Shown: positions 43,901 to 55,723 of the stretch, piece by piece | Position numbering within the stretch: the first letter of the stretch is position 1 | Layout: each line of letters opens with the position of its first letter | From: Tetraselmis striata | Taxonomy: Eukaryota > Chlorophyta > Chlorodendrophyceae > Chlorodendrales > Chlorodendraceae | Assembly (NCBI GenBank): GCA_006384855.1 | Contig: VCJN01003300.1 | Coordinates: forward strand, 1 to 64,000 | Reading direction: 5' to 3' | Length of the DNA stretch: 64,000 nt | The notes under the pieces: model-generated | The model's database searches: none | The model's input: the letters and a program-made list of their open reading frames with translations, nothing else | What the model was told of the DNA's origin: nothing | Position numbers and translations under genes: made by a program

Positions 43901-45944
43901 CTTTAGAAGGGGCATGTATAAAGGTATTGGGTTTAGGGTATGGGGTTTCTGAACACCCTACAACCCTGAAGCATGGAACCCGTACCTGCGTTTTGAATGC
44001 GTGCACAGTGCGCCCGCAGCACACGAGTACCGGCAGGGCATTGCTTGCGTTGTCAGCAAGCTCGGCCACCAGCCCGATGAGCCGCGTGAACCCGAGGACA
44101 GGTTTATTATTGCGGCGACCATGACCCTCAACCACCACCACTGACACTTTACTGTGTGGCGCCGGCAGGAGGAGCCGAAGAACATGGGCGCCTGGCAGTA
44201 CGTGAAGCCCAGGTTCCAGACCATCCGCAGGGAGCTGGAAGTGGTGCGCTGCCAACGACTGCCCACGTTGCTCCCTCAGGCCATATCACAGCTCGATTTT
44301 TTGTTTGAATAGGTGCCTGTTTTGCTCCCGGAAAAAAGGGCGGGGAGGGGGGGAGGTAGACGATGGGCCCATAATCCAGCGAAGCGTCGATTTTTCGGCG
44401 GTGAGCTTTATTGCCGTACGGGTACCCGTATACTGCAGCGGATCGGGCCTATAGGTGCATGACTTAAGCGCTTGTCTACTGGAATGCACCACTAAGTACT
44501 ATAATCCACCCACCAGCCCACCCACCCACGGTCCTTAATTACACAGCCGTCCGATTACGATCTCACGGTTGGGAGGCTATGAGCGCGCAGCGCGCATGGC
44601 CGGTACCCGCTACTGGGCTCGCTACTCGCCACTGGTACTCGCTACTCGCTGCTGGTAATGGCACTTCAAAAAAAATGGTAAACAGTACCATATAAAAAGT
44701 CGACGAATCGCTGATTCAACTGTCAAGTCTTCATAACAAGATACTAGCACGTAGGGGCTTTGCCGTCCCTGATTTGCCACCCCTGTAGCATTTTTCTATG
44801 TCTACCCTATTTTTCTATTCTATTTCTATTCTATCTATCCCATTTTCTCTTTCGTATTCTTTTCTTCTTCTTATTGCTACAGTCATTCATTCGCAGTATA
44901 TTGTTTTGAGGCAGTACTGAAGACACTAAGGATTATGTCACTATGTCTACACTGATCACAAGCACGGCGCATATTTGTAATCCATACCCGCAATGTACGA
45001 GTACCATAACACCCTTGCCGTTATCTGGTCGTTGTGCATCGGTATGCGCATTATTCCTATATCGCTATTCAGTTTCAAATAATGTGTGTATACTTTCCTT
45101 AAATAAACGGGCAAGACAGACGCAAACAATGTACTTGGTGCTTTCCAAAATCGATTTGCAGTAAAGCGACAAAGATGTACCTGTCATTAAAATACATATG
45201 ATCGACAAATTTCCTATTCTTATTTCTAATTGCCAAATTTCGATTCGAATAGACTGGTTAGTTTGGTTCATATTGCAATACCGGGGGTTGGGGCGCGCGG
45301 AGCGCGCCAGCACGATGCGTGGCGCGCCGTGCGCCCCGGAGCCACACTTCCATCCTCCTGTCTGCGGTGTTGCGCGTAGCAGGAGGGACGATAAAATGGG
45401 GCACTCGGAAAAGATGGGGGGCACCTAAACCAACAAATCAAGTTGTGATGGCCTCCAGGCTGCCTCCTGGCCGCCACCTGCTTGCTCGCCGCTCTGTGCT
45501 TCACTCACCTCCTTACGCTACCAGTACTTTGGTCGGTCAATCATCATCAGTATTTTAGGGTTAATGTTTTAGGGTTTTACAAATGCCTAAGCCCCTATAA
45601 GTAACGAGCCCTGAAAGCACCTGAAATCCCTTGAGCAGCCATTTAATAAAGTGCCTAAATATAATCCCTTAGTATTATTAAGCAGCCGTTTGCCCGTACA
45701 CTAGTCCATGCATGTTGGCGGGGCGCAACCCGGCCGGGCAGCAGCCCCTCCATTGCTGACGGGTGTGTGCCATGGGGTGCGGCAGGGCCCGCTGGCGCGC
45801 GGGGGCGAGGCGCGCGTGATGAAGTACGTGGGGCGCGCCTCCTCCGCCTCCACCGCCACCGCCTCCTTCGCGATCCACAAGCAGGAGATGCAGGACCTGA
45901 TCGACGCCGCGCTCACCGCGGACGACTGCGTGCATGAATACTGA
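31160..45944 (+). CDS. 2-oxoglutarate dehydrogenase E1 component, mitochondrial (24 exons)
   Basis: Exons: 31160-31279, 31981-32139, 32250-32387, 32789-32944, 33768-33872, 33993-34082, 34206-34344, 34883-34914, 35072-35152, 35392-35550, 36210-36416, 36757-36849, 37338-37508, 38320-38649, 39264-39344, 39463-39528, 39989-40114, 40564-40761, 40894-40950, 41461-41697, 42375-42626, 43689-43814, 44169-44243, 45786-45944. All phases agree, giving about 1,118 residues. E1o decarboxylates 2-oxoglutarate with thiamine diphosphate and passes the succinyl group to E2 in the TCA cycle. Exon 1 is a typical Arg/Ser/Ala mitochondrial targeting peptide. Family signatures are [34 protein letters not shown], the cofactor motif GD (358-359) to NN (391-392), [49 protein letters not shown] and LFHVLRRQ. 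Oddities are a short N-terminus, a ~40-residue insertion in exon 14, an EF-hand-like insertion across exons 19-20, and one GC-AG intron after exon 17. Confidence 0.96.
37796..37932. repeat. (CA)n/(CG)n microsatellite in an E1 intron
   Basis: Alternating purine-pyrimidine sequence (CA and CG dinucleotides, about 135 bases) follows a C-tract at about 37771-37794 between exons 13 and 14. Such sequence can adopt Z-DNA. Confidence 0.95.
40894..41625 (+). other. EF-hand-like insertion within the E1 protein (exon 19 and most of exon 20)
   Basis: In known E1o proteins the segment ending ...RKQIQ is followed directly by ...NFFxVNxTTPAxxFHVLRRQ. Here about 78 residues (about 818-895) come between. They read as two helix-loop-helix units: RATFDAL + [12 protein letters not shown] + VRELLGSL, then ISDTVWREL + [11 protein letters not shown] + [11 protein letters not shown]. 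The spacing and hydrophobic pattern (G-Q-V-T-L-E, D-I-T-F-E-Q) are those of an EF-hand pair. Most canonical calcium ligands at loop positions 1, 3, 5 and 12 are not conserved, so calcium binding is doubtful. Confidence 0.6.
42830..43035. repeat. AT-rich palindromic tract in an E1 intron
   Basis: About 200 bases built of tata/atat words and short palindromes (ataagatatcttat, gatataagatatc type) lie between exons 21 and 22. They sit in an otherwise GC-rich gene. Confidence 0.7.
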
Positions 45945-48900
45945 GCGGCGCGGAGCACGGCGGCCCACACGCCGCCAAAAAGATTAGGGGCGTCATTGCG
46001 GCCGGGTATGTAGTCTGTAGCTGAGGAGTGAGCGGCTCTGCGCACTGATGCTGGTGCCGTGTCAGCGCGCACACATGCCCAACGTTGCGGGGACATACTA
46101 CAATGACAGGTCCTTTTCTTCCACGGTGCCGGGCCGGGGCGCCATGAGCACGCACGTCCTCGTGGCCCTCGCTGCCGGCCAGCTTTTTCTCTGTGTAGAT
46201 GCCGGTCAAACCGGTCCCTGTAATAACAAGACATGAGCCCCGCAGTGTCCGCACAAGCTCCAAAAGCTCCCGCGCCGGTCCCGGTACTAGTTTACCGCGC
46301 GCGATGATGCTGCGGTGAGGGTGGTCAAGACGCATTTACACAGTAGTTTATGCAGTAGAATGTATCTGTGACTGGGTAAGCAGTACTTAAGATAGTACTG
46401 CTGCAGTGCGGGATGGGCCGGGTCAACGTAATTACAACTTTACTGGAGCGTGACAGTACATGCAGAACACGAGCCCTCCGCGCGGCCATGTTGCATTTAT
46501 ATGCCGCTCCGGCGTGGCTCCGTTGCTGCGAGGTCATAGGTGGAGGGAGAGCTGGGGATTCTGAGATAGCTACGGAAGAAGATTGCGAGCAGTGCGTACT
46601 ACAGTGAGACACTGCGTACGAAGAGTGCGTACAGTAGGATAGCGCCTACGTGGTCGGGGGGGGGGGGGGGGGGGGGGCACAAGAGCGTCACCAATTAAAC
46701 CTACAAGTAGAGGCTACAGTTGCATACATAGTGAGCGCAGGTGACGACGCTGATGAGCGGAAATATACAGCAGTCCACAAAATTGCAACCATATTTTTCT
46801 GTGTGTAATTTGTAATTGGGTCGTATTGTCTCGCGGACATGAGCTCACCGCGCATCATTTACGCTGTTGACGCAACCATAACAAGAAAAGTCGCGATGAA
46901 GGGTGAACATCATGATGTAGCAGGCACACTTTAGTGCCGTGTGCACAATTTTCTTTTGCGAAAAACTCGGCTCCACCATCCGCCAAGGTGCCAAGGTACA
47001 ACAACATAAAAGCGCACGTCTTGCCCTTTTGAGCGCGCGGCGCGGTACAGCAACATCCCTGCATATCGCATCACATAGCGTGCAAGTTTGAAATACGGTT
47101 CGCGGGGCTAAAAAACAGTTTTTGCATCTTTGCGATCACACAATATTCGTGATGTATTTTGAGTTATTTTTCCTTTTTAACAGTTTTTCATCTTTGCCGG
47201 GGGCTCAAAAACGTTATTTGTCCGCATTTTTTTCTTGTGCGTGTACGGTAGTACATATGGTGGCCCGGTAGTGCACCTGCGATGTGGAGCATGGGATCAA
47301 CAACAACATATGTGAGATTGAGCTACTTGAGAGCATGCTGCTGTGTCAATATCATGACAACTCGAAAATACCGTCGTGGGGCATTTAGTTCGCCACTATA
47401 ATCGCAGCTGCCGAGATCCATGTATGTGTTAGCGGCCACTAATACATGCTGCTCAGCCGCCTCAGCGCATGTGTTGTCAGCGGGGCTAAGACCTGCCAGC
47501 GGGTCTGCACGTTGCATGGGGCATGCGCATCCTGGGTGTTTGAGATGCAAAAAAGTATAAACGATTTCGCAAAACCGCCGCGGATATTAGTAACTTTACG
47601 CATTAGTTTCAACAGATAAATTGCTGAATGTTCTTGGGTGCTCTGAAAAGCCCGTGCAGGCGCGGTCACTACTACAGCAATACTATCAATTTTGGTGTGC
47701 GGCTAAAACTACCGAAAATAAGCAATTCTAACTTCATAACAAGGCCCAATCTTAACCCCCCTCCCATACACACACAGCACACACACTACGCTTTCCTGGC
47801 ACACATAACCTCCACACCACGGTGTTGGGTAGAGGGTGCGCATGATGGGCCTGGGTGATAGCGCACTTCATCATGCATGCTTATTGGAGAAGCCAAGGCC
47901 TTTTGGATGGGGCTCCACGTAGTCGTTCTGGTCGTGGCGATCCGGTTGAAAGTTCAACTGCGTCCCTACTTGTATTAGGGGCCTCATGTGCAACAACCCG
48001 AGGGTGCTAATACCCGAGCATTGGTTTCGGAGCTTTCGGCATGGGGGCGAGTCCGTGCTAAGCATTCGGCGCCCGTGACATAATGATGCGCCCATGGCAT
48101 TGGGTGCACTCTGGATGTGCTACATTCACCTATGAGCGGCACATATGATGGAACAATGCTCACCGCCTTGCACCTTGACGGAAAATCGCTACACGTTTTC
48201 AGCGCACTACAGCAAGGCATATGTATTGTTGTTGGCAGCATCACAGCCCAACTGCAATCCCAAAGATTGCATTGCATTGTACTGCATCGGTAACATGTAG
48301 TGCTTGCCTGGGGGCTCAAACTCATGCATCCTACAGTCCATGCACATGCCAGCCCACGCACCAACGGGACCGTGCATGCCTAGGCGTGCGAGGTACAGTG
48401 GCTGCGCCATCAGGATGCGGCTGCCCTGTACGTCCGCACCAGTGTTCAGGCAGTTTAGGCACTCAGGCTTTTGCTCGGTTTAGTATTGCTGCAAACCAAC
48501 AATTATCAAAGGGACACTACGACGACCGCAAGTAGAAAACGACCGCCACCACAGCGCGGGAGGCTCGTTTCACGATACTGTAGAATGCATGGCCTCCAAT
48601 GCATATGGGCATGGCGGCCGCAAAGAAGCAGCGGCGAGCGTCACGGCGAGGCACGCGGATTTCATTTGTGAACTGGTGTATAATGTACAACTACATTATG
48701 TACATATATAATTATCATCCCCGTAGCAGTCGTCAGTTGCGCCATGTCACGCAGAGAATTGCATATCGCAAGGAGGGATTGTGCGGACAACCACTGTTAG
48801 GTCGGAGGCATCTGGTGATAGGCACCTGGGAAAGGGGAAGGGGGGCCTGACGAAGCGGTGGCGCGGAGATATGTGCACGCTCGGCGAGGATGTCGACAGA

Positions 48901-48963
48901 ACAGCTGCGAAAGGGCGAGCGCCCGTCACCTACGAGGCAGGTAGGCAGCCGAGGGGACAGTCG
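45945..48963. other. Convergent intergenic region, no gene recognised
   Basis: This region lies between the 3' ends of the E1 gene (plus) and the methyltransferase gene (minus). A TGTAA at 46219-46223 is a candidate polyadenylation signal for the E1 gene, 275 bases past its stop. A G-tract lies at about 46657-46676. Frames on both strands are short and without splice or family support. Confidence 0.45.
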
Positions 48964-51900
48964 TCACGCCTCGCCCCCCGGCTGGCCCGTTTCGTCCACC
49001 TTCACCTCCTCGTCCTTCATTCCATTGCCGTCGGCGGTCCCGGTGGCGGCGTCCCCTTCCGTCGGCGCACGCCCGCCGCTGCCCTCCCCCATCACGCGCC
49101 GCACCGCCGCTTCCGTGACAGCCGCGCGCAGCGCCGCGTCGCTGTCGAACTGCGCCACGTCCACCACGCCCTGCCGGGACGCCTCCTCTCGCAGACGCCA
49201 CCCCTCCAGCCGCCTCACTTGGTCCAGCAGGTTGGCGAGGTCCGCCTCGTTGCGGGCCTGCCGGCGCCTGGCCTTGCGCTGCGCCTCCTCCGCCGCCCGC
49301 TGCTCCGCCGCTCGGCTCCGCGGCCGCTTTGCAGCAACCACGGGTTTCCGTTTTGCTACGCGCGCACAGCCATGGGGCGCGTGTCAGAGGCAGGTGATGG
49401 GAAGGAATAACCCCTCGACCAGAAAATGTGCCGCACCGAACTAGTTTAAAATACTGAGGGTGCGACATGGTGGTTGCAACAATGGGAAGAGATAACCCCC
49501 CCCCCCCCCCCCCCCTCCTCCCCGGCACATACTTTCAATGGATGCCCCCCAAAAAAGCAGGTAGCGTCCCAATAAATTGCACACACGGGTGTATGACCCT
49601 TGCACTGTCCCCGAACGATGCAGCACCGCAGTGTGACGATTCAAAGTCGTGGACCTTTGGGAACCAAGCACATGCCAACTCAAGGAAAGGCACTGGTGCT
49701 TGTGTGTGGACACGCTCTTATGCAGGCGCTTGTATCGCCTGGCATGGGCAGGCTGAGGCTACCCTCCCGCACATCGAGGGGACAGTGATGGCACTGGCAC
49801 ATAAACAAGTGGCGGCAGACCAGCGCCGGGGACACGCGGCGTGTGTGGACATCTCGCACCGGGTTCCCACAAGCTCGGGACGCCTCCTGCCGGCCAGCGC
49901 AACACCGCCTCCGACACCTCGACTACCCCAAACCCCCCCAGGCTGGCCAATCAAACTGTACACAGTCGTACCCTAGCCCCCCTCCCCCCCCCCCCCCCGC
50001 CCCCCCACTCTCTTCCTCTCCCAGTAAACCACGGCAGCCAACCGAAAGTGGGGAAGTGGGGGCGGCTGACGACGTGTAAATGCGCGCCCCTGGCTGGGTG
50101 CTGCATGTTCATGCGTGGGACTGTTCCGGGTGCGGGGCGGCGCAGCCCCGAGCCGGCCGGGGCGCGCACGTGTCTTCTTCATCTGCTTGTCGTGAACAGC
50201 GCTGTTGTCCACCGGGCCGCCCTCCAGCCGGCCGTACTGCCACCGGCTGTCCGCCTTGACGTCCGCGCTGTTGCAGCCCCGTGGGTCCACCTCGCGGCAC
50301 GTCCACTCCCCCGCCGACGACCGGCTGCCGCCCCACCGCCGCCACATCGCAAAGGGCACCCGCCGCCACCGGCAGCAGCTGTCGCAGCGCAGCCAGTGCT
50401 CCCTGTCGCGCGAGGCCCAAGCAGGCGGCGTCGGAATCAGTCCTTGCGGCGCCATCGCCCCCGGCAGCTGCAGAGCCACGACTCCGTACTCGCATGACAT
50501 GCCTGCCCCCCTTCCGCCCCATGCAGCCCGCAACCCCCCTCCCCCCCTCCCAAGGTCTGTATCACCGGTAGCTGTTGTGGGTGCTTCGGCACCCGTAGTG
50601 ACTACGACTCAACAGTCTATTAGAATGCAGGATCGGCAATTATCAATCGAATAGAAGTAAAAAAATGTGTTTATAGTTTGGAGTTTTTTGAAAGAAAACT
50701 GACAGTCGTATCTCAAATCGATTTCGGTAAGCACTAAGTGCACTGTTTGAGTCTGTCGTATTGCCCATTTATTCAGGAAAAGTTTACGTTCATTGGTCGA
50801 AATTAGATAGCGCCGCAGGAATGCGAATCCATGCACAGTGATAAGTTGGCGTTGATTATGTCACACTCGGAACGCGATTACGCGTACTAGCTGGGGTACT
50901 AGTGCTGGTATTAGTTAGTATAGGTTGTATCAGGTAGTTCTTGTATGACAGGTAGTATTCGTTACCGGCGCGTACCTGTAGGATATATTGCAGCAATATT
51001 TTAGACATGAAGGATTAAATGACCCTTCCGGTCTAAAACGATGGAACTTCGGCAACAATAATACGAAGAAGATGAGAGCAGAATACTGAAACACCAGAGA
51101 AGAATAGATATAGGGAAAACGCTAGACGAAGAAGGGCAAAACACGGCACCGCTGTGTAAATCTTTGTCACGTACCTAGAAACCCAGATACGCGCTACTTT
51201 GAAATAAGATTTGTGTGTGTGTGTGTGTAAACATATATATACCAGTTTATGATGAAGAAACCATCACCGCGTGACGAGTGCTCTGAGGAATTTGTCCGCG
51301 CCGCGTGTGGATACATTTAGAAGTCGCAATCGCGCTTCGGATTGTTTGGTACTACCCAATGCACGGGTAAACACTGGGTGCATTCCGGGACGGGCGGTGT
51401 GCGACTGATGGTGGGGTTGGATACCTTTCGTTGGCGGTGGCTTGGGTGTGTAGCCGGCTCAGCAGGCTGCTGAACGCGTGGGAGGCCATCAAGGACGCGT
51501 CGATGGGGATGCAGACCTCGCCCTTGTGCTGCAGCTGTGGGGGGTAGACACCACGTGTATATTGGGGTTTGGTAATGAGTGGCAGGAACACATGCGGCAA
51601 ACAGAAGGGGGTAATGGTCCGGTTGACTGCCCATTTGGTTTGGTAATGAGTGGCAGGAACACATGCGGCAAACAGAAGGGGGTAATGGTCCGGTTGACTG
51701 CCCATTTGAATATGGCAAAGCATTTGCGAGAATATGAACACTGATACATGCACAGAGGGGGAGGGGTACCGTGGCGTAAAAGCGCTGGTAAATGTTCATC
51801 TGATTCGGGCCCTGAGGGACGAGACAAAAGATGGCCACCCCGAACGCAATGGGCGTCTTGTAGTAATCCAGAAACTGCACCGCCCTGCGGCGGCACAGCA

Positions 51901-54900
51901 CACGCGGGTACGGCCGCAGCCTCGGCCACCTGCGCGGTGGAGGGCGCAATGCGGCGGTGCGGGGAGGGCATAAGACACCAGCGAGCAGGCCAGTGTCCGT
52001 TTCAAAGAAGCCCCCCCCCCCCCCCCCCCCCCCCCTTTATGGTTTCTGTGGTGCCGCCCGAGGTGCTGAGGCGGGCGACGTGCCAGTTGGTGTCCGGGCT
52101 TCCCCGGCACAGGATGATGGCCCCCTCGCAGCGCCCGCTCTCCACCTCGTCAATGGCCCGGTTGATGAAGCGCCACTGCAGGGCGCTGTCGTACGGCGGG
52201 TTGAGGTACACGAAGAGCTCGGACCACGAGTTCTCCATCTCTAGGCCGTCCTCCGCCGCGGTGTACAGCCGCTGCGCCGGGATGTTGGGCCGCACCAGGC
52301 TGTTGCTGCTGGGGTCCAGCAGCCCGTGGACCATCAAGTCGTCCTTGGGCCGCTCGGTGAGGCGGAAGGCGGGCGCGCCCGTGTCATCGCCCACCGGCAG
52401 GACGCCCTTGCTCTGGGCCCGCAGGACGCAGGGCTGCCGCAGAGTCGGCACCCGGCAGGGGCGGCACTGCCCGCAGCGAGGTACGGTGCCTCGGCTCGCC
52501 CCGCCCAGGATGGCGGCGGAGCGCGCCTGTTTGCCGCGGCGGCTGCCGCTCTGCTTCTTCTCGCCGGCGGACGCGCTGCTTTGCCGGCGCTTCCCGAGAA
52601 TGGGCCGGAGGATTGGGTGCAGGCACGCCTTCTTGCAGGCCGGCCGCTGGCAGCTGGCACACTGGCCGCAGCGCTTGCGTGAGTAAGCGGCTGGCTCGCC
52701 CTCACCGGGTGTACCAGTTCCCCCACTCGGCGGTGCCCAGGCATGCTTTGACTCGCCAGGGGCAGAACTCCCCTGGGGCAGAGAGGCAGCAGCCTGTCCT
52801 GGCAGCAGGGAATCATGACTGCCCGCAGCGCCCTGCCATGGGAACAGAGCGTAGAACAACAACTCGATCCGCAATGCATCATGAGAGGCGGCGACGGCAG
52901 CGTGCGGCGAGGTGGAGAGAAGCATGGGCCAGGGTGCCGCGCCAGCCCGGGCTCACCTGGGCGGTGAGGAGGCTGAGGCCGATTGTCACGACACCGTTCA
53001 GGGCAACCGTCAATGCCAGCTTGATCAGTCCACGCGGCTGGCCGGCGTGTGCCGTATCCATGCGGTTGTGATCACTGCCGCCTGGGACAGCCTGTGTCAA
53101 GCACACACACAGATACACCGCAGGGCGGCCTCATCACCAACACCGACTGCGTGCTGAAAGCGGTTATTGTTGCGGCGGCAATGACGGCATCCTGCGGCAT
53201 GAGGGGAAGGTGCTGCAGGGGCAGCAGAGATAGCCGGTGACAGCTTGACCTCACCTGAGCGGTGGGATACCGGAGGTCAACAGTCACACTGCCGTTCGGG
53301 GCAACCAGGAGCGCCAGGCCAATGGATCCGGATAGTACGCTGGCACACGCTGCGTCTCCACCATTGCCGCTGCCGTTGTCATCGTGGTCGCTGTGGTCGC
53401 CTCCGCAGCCACTGCAGGATCGAAAGAAGCATCCGGTGCCGGAGGAACCCGTGTTGTGCCTCATCAGGCTCACGCCGCCTGCGCTTGCGGGTGCCTTTAC
53501 TTCACTTCCCAGGGCCAAGCAGTGCAATGCAGAGCTGCTGAGTGGATTCGCCACGTTTGTGCCGCTGATCTGCATCCGCTCCTCTGGCGCGCCCGCTGCG
53601 GAGATGCCCTTCAGAGTGGACGCCGATCTGTGAATGTCGGCACTGGAAGCTTTTCTGGGGAGCCCACCATCTCTATTCTTGGCAGTGCCAGATGGCGCCT
53701 TGGCAGCGCACGGATGGGGACGGTTCTCATCAGCAGTAGAAACCCGCCTTGGCTGTTGCAAAGCCTCAGCGGGCGGTGGTTCCAAGTGGTGGTCGGGCGG
53801 CATTAGGGGGGGTTGGTTGACCGGCGGTTCGCCTAAATTTGCCCCGGTGTTACCCGGCAGCGAAAGGGGATCCGTAGCACTGCGCTCTGCCAAACGGGGG
53901 CCCACCAGGCTGAGAATTGTCGGGCTGGACGGGCCGCCGTCACTTGCGGAGTCTTGTGTGGAGAGCTGAGGGCAATGCGAGCGAGAGTCCAGAAGCACCG
54001 GCGGCGATTTGGCCTCTGCCGGTGCCAGTGCCAACAGGGAAGCTCTGCTTTGAGGAGTCGGCTGTGCGTTTCCCTCGCCAAATGGTGTGAGGACCGCTGT
54101 GCCTGAGCTGAGCATGGAGCTGGAATGGTCGGGCGTGCGTGGCGTAGTACTTGAGGGCGGGGACTCGCGCCCGGCTGCTCCGTCATGCAGAGCGGGTCCG
54201 CTTAATGGTTCACCGTCATGCAGAGCGGGTCCGCTTGATGGTTCACCTGGCCCCGCCCCTGCCAATGCTGAGGGACGCAAAGGCCGGACTGGGCCGTCCG
54301 GGCGCGGAGGAGGTGTACTTGCAGGGTCAAACTCGGTCCATATCTTGGCTCCCGGGATGAGCGGATGATCCCGGCATGACATCGTGTGTTTCTGAAACAA
54401 TGACATGGATCAGAAGCTGAGTACACCCGGCGCTCTGGCAGCGGCCATGGGAGACATGCCATGGTGTCATTTCTGCCTGGGTAAGGCGGCCAATCAGCTG
54501 GCGCAGATGTATGCGCTAAAGGGATGGTGTGGCGTTACCTTGCCAGGTGGGAAGCACTCGGCCGCATCCGGTACCGGCTCCGCTGTTTTCAGCGGGCTTG
54601 CCGAGGCAGACGGCACCTCCGCATAAGATGACGCCCCGGTCACCTCCAGCTGGAAGATACGCACCACAGCCGTCAGCACCCACGCGGGCGTCAGCCCGTG
54701 TTTCTCCTCGCAGCGCACCAGCTGCAGTGCCCTCTGGCGCCGAGCCTGCGCCAGCGTCAGGGGGTCTTTGTCCAGACTGTCGTCACGGCACAGAGGTGCC
54801 GCGTCGGTGTGAGCATCCGCACGGAGGGGGTCGCCGTGGTGAGCTTCCGCAGCCGGAGGTCCCCCGCCCGCCTCTGGACTCGGTGGGCTGACGCCCGCTG

Positions 54901-55723
54901 CGTCCATCATGGCGCTGTCTCTGTTGGCGGGTTTCCCACCCTTGGTGGCGTTCGCAGGGCTGATGCTGACGCTGGCTGCGGGGGCCTCGAGGGCGTCTTC
55001 CCGCGCAGCGGCAATGACGGCGGCGGTGCGCTCCAGGGAGCGCTTGAATCTGGCCACGTAATGCTTCCGCCGCGCCATAGCCAGGCCCTCCTTGTAGGCG
55101 GCGTCGAAGTGTGGGACGGTCGACATGCGCTGGACCTGGCGCCGCCCGTCCAGCCAAGCCCACTGCCGGTCGCCCACGAACAGGACGAGCAGCAACGGCG
55201 GTAAGGGGCCTCCTGCGGCGCCCCCACGCGCAGCCTTCTTGCGCAGGGCGGAGATTCGCTTCTCCCGGGCGGCCGCCATTGTGGCTGCTGTGGCTTTGTT
55301 GGGGGCAAACTCGTCTGGGCTGCAGACCTTGGCGGGGAGCCACCCCCAGCCATCTGCCATGGCCCACACCAGCTCCCCGGGCTGCGGCAGGCTCGCCTCG
55401 TCGCCGCCTTCTTGTGCAGGTGACTGCACCGGCAGCCGACAGCCGGCCTTCGCCTCTATGCCCCCGTGCTTCGAGCTACCATCGTCACTAGAGGGTGCTT
55501 CTTGACACGGACTGCCCACAATTGCCGTGCAGGCGCTCTCGGGCTGAGAATGCAGATGCCGGCCCGCCTCGTTGCTCATCAGATGCGCAGTCTCGGACTC
55601 TCCGCTGGTTTGCAGCTGTGCTGGAGGTGTGGCGCCGAGCTCGGGCCGCCCAGGCGAGGCAGCACTGCAAACAGGGACACACGTGTGGGCCAGCTCCGCC
55701 GCAGCAGGCTCAACGTTGTCCAT
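48964..55723 (-). CDS. PWWP-CXXC-Dam-CW protein: predicted chromatin-targeted DNA N6-adenine methyltransferase
   Basis: Exons on the minus strand: 55723-54539, 54391-53255, 53091-52957, 52832-52084, 51929-51770, 51534-51425, 50402-50170 and 49355-48964 (TGA). All phases agree; the protein has about 1,366 residues. Domains in order are as follows. PWWP at about 115-235 has PGELVWAMADGWGWLPAKV and a later VLFVGDRQWAWL. Two CXXC-type fingers follow: about 874-893, RCGQCASCQRPACKKAC, and about 938-955, RCGQCRPC then C. A Dam-type methyltransferase domain at about 985-1115 has LLDPSSNSLV, AAEDGLE, catalytic NPPY at 1030-1033, SPDTNWW, CRRRAVQFLDYY and PIAFGVAIFCLV. A CW finger at about 1160-1205 has HWLRCDSCCRWRRVP, EWTC and C. 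A basic then acidic tail follows. NPPY is the N6-adenine/N4-cytosine motif IV. PWWP reads methylated histone H3, CXXC reads unmethylated CpG, and CW reads H3K4 methylation; the combined job is inferred. Confidence 0.9.
51566..51707. repeat. 71-bp tandem repeat, two copies, in a methyltransferase intron
   Basis: Two adjacent copies of a 71-bp unit (starting ggtttggtaatgagtggc, ending gactgcccattt) appear identical. They lie in the intron between the last methyltransferase-domain exon and the next exon. Confidence 0.9.
51770..52832 (-). other. Exons encoding the CXXC fingers and the methyltransferase domain
   Basis: Exon 52832-52084 holds both CXXC fingers and the methyltransferase up to ...SPDTNW. 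Exon 51929-51770 holds the C-terminal strands (LRPYPRVLCRRRAVQFLDYYK). The intron between them carries a ~25-base C-tract on the plus strand. The only frame-keeping splice I find uses a GC donor (actg|gcacgt), which regenerates the family-typical NWW. A GT donor four bases further on would break phase with the next exon. Confidence 0.7.

Noticed and set aside
50109-50522. Alternative minus-strand frame overlapping the CW exon
   Set aside because: The in-phase frame gives a canonical CW finger; this one gives low-complexity Gly/Arg sequence.
51748-52686. Long plus-strand open frame of 312 codons
   Set aside because: It is antisense to the CXXC and methyltransferase exons and runs through a C-tract into polyproline; the minus strand carries the recognisable domains.
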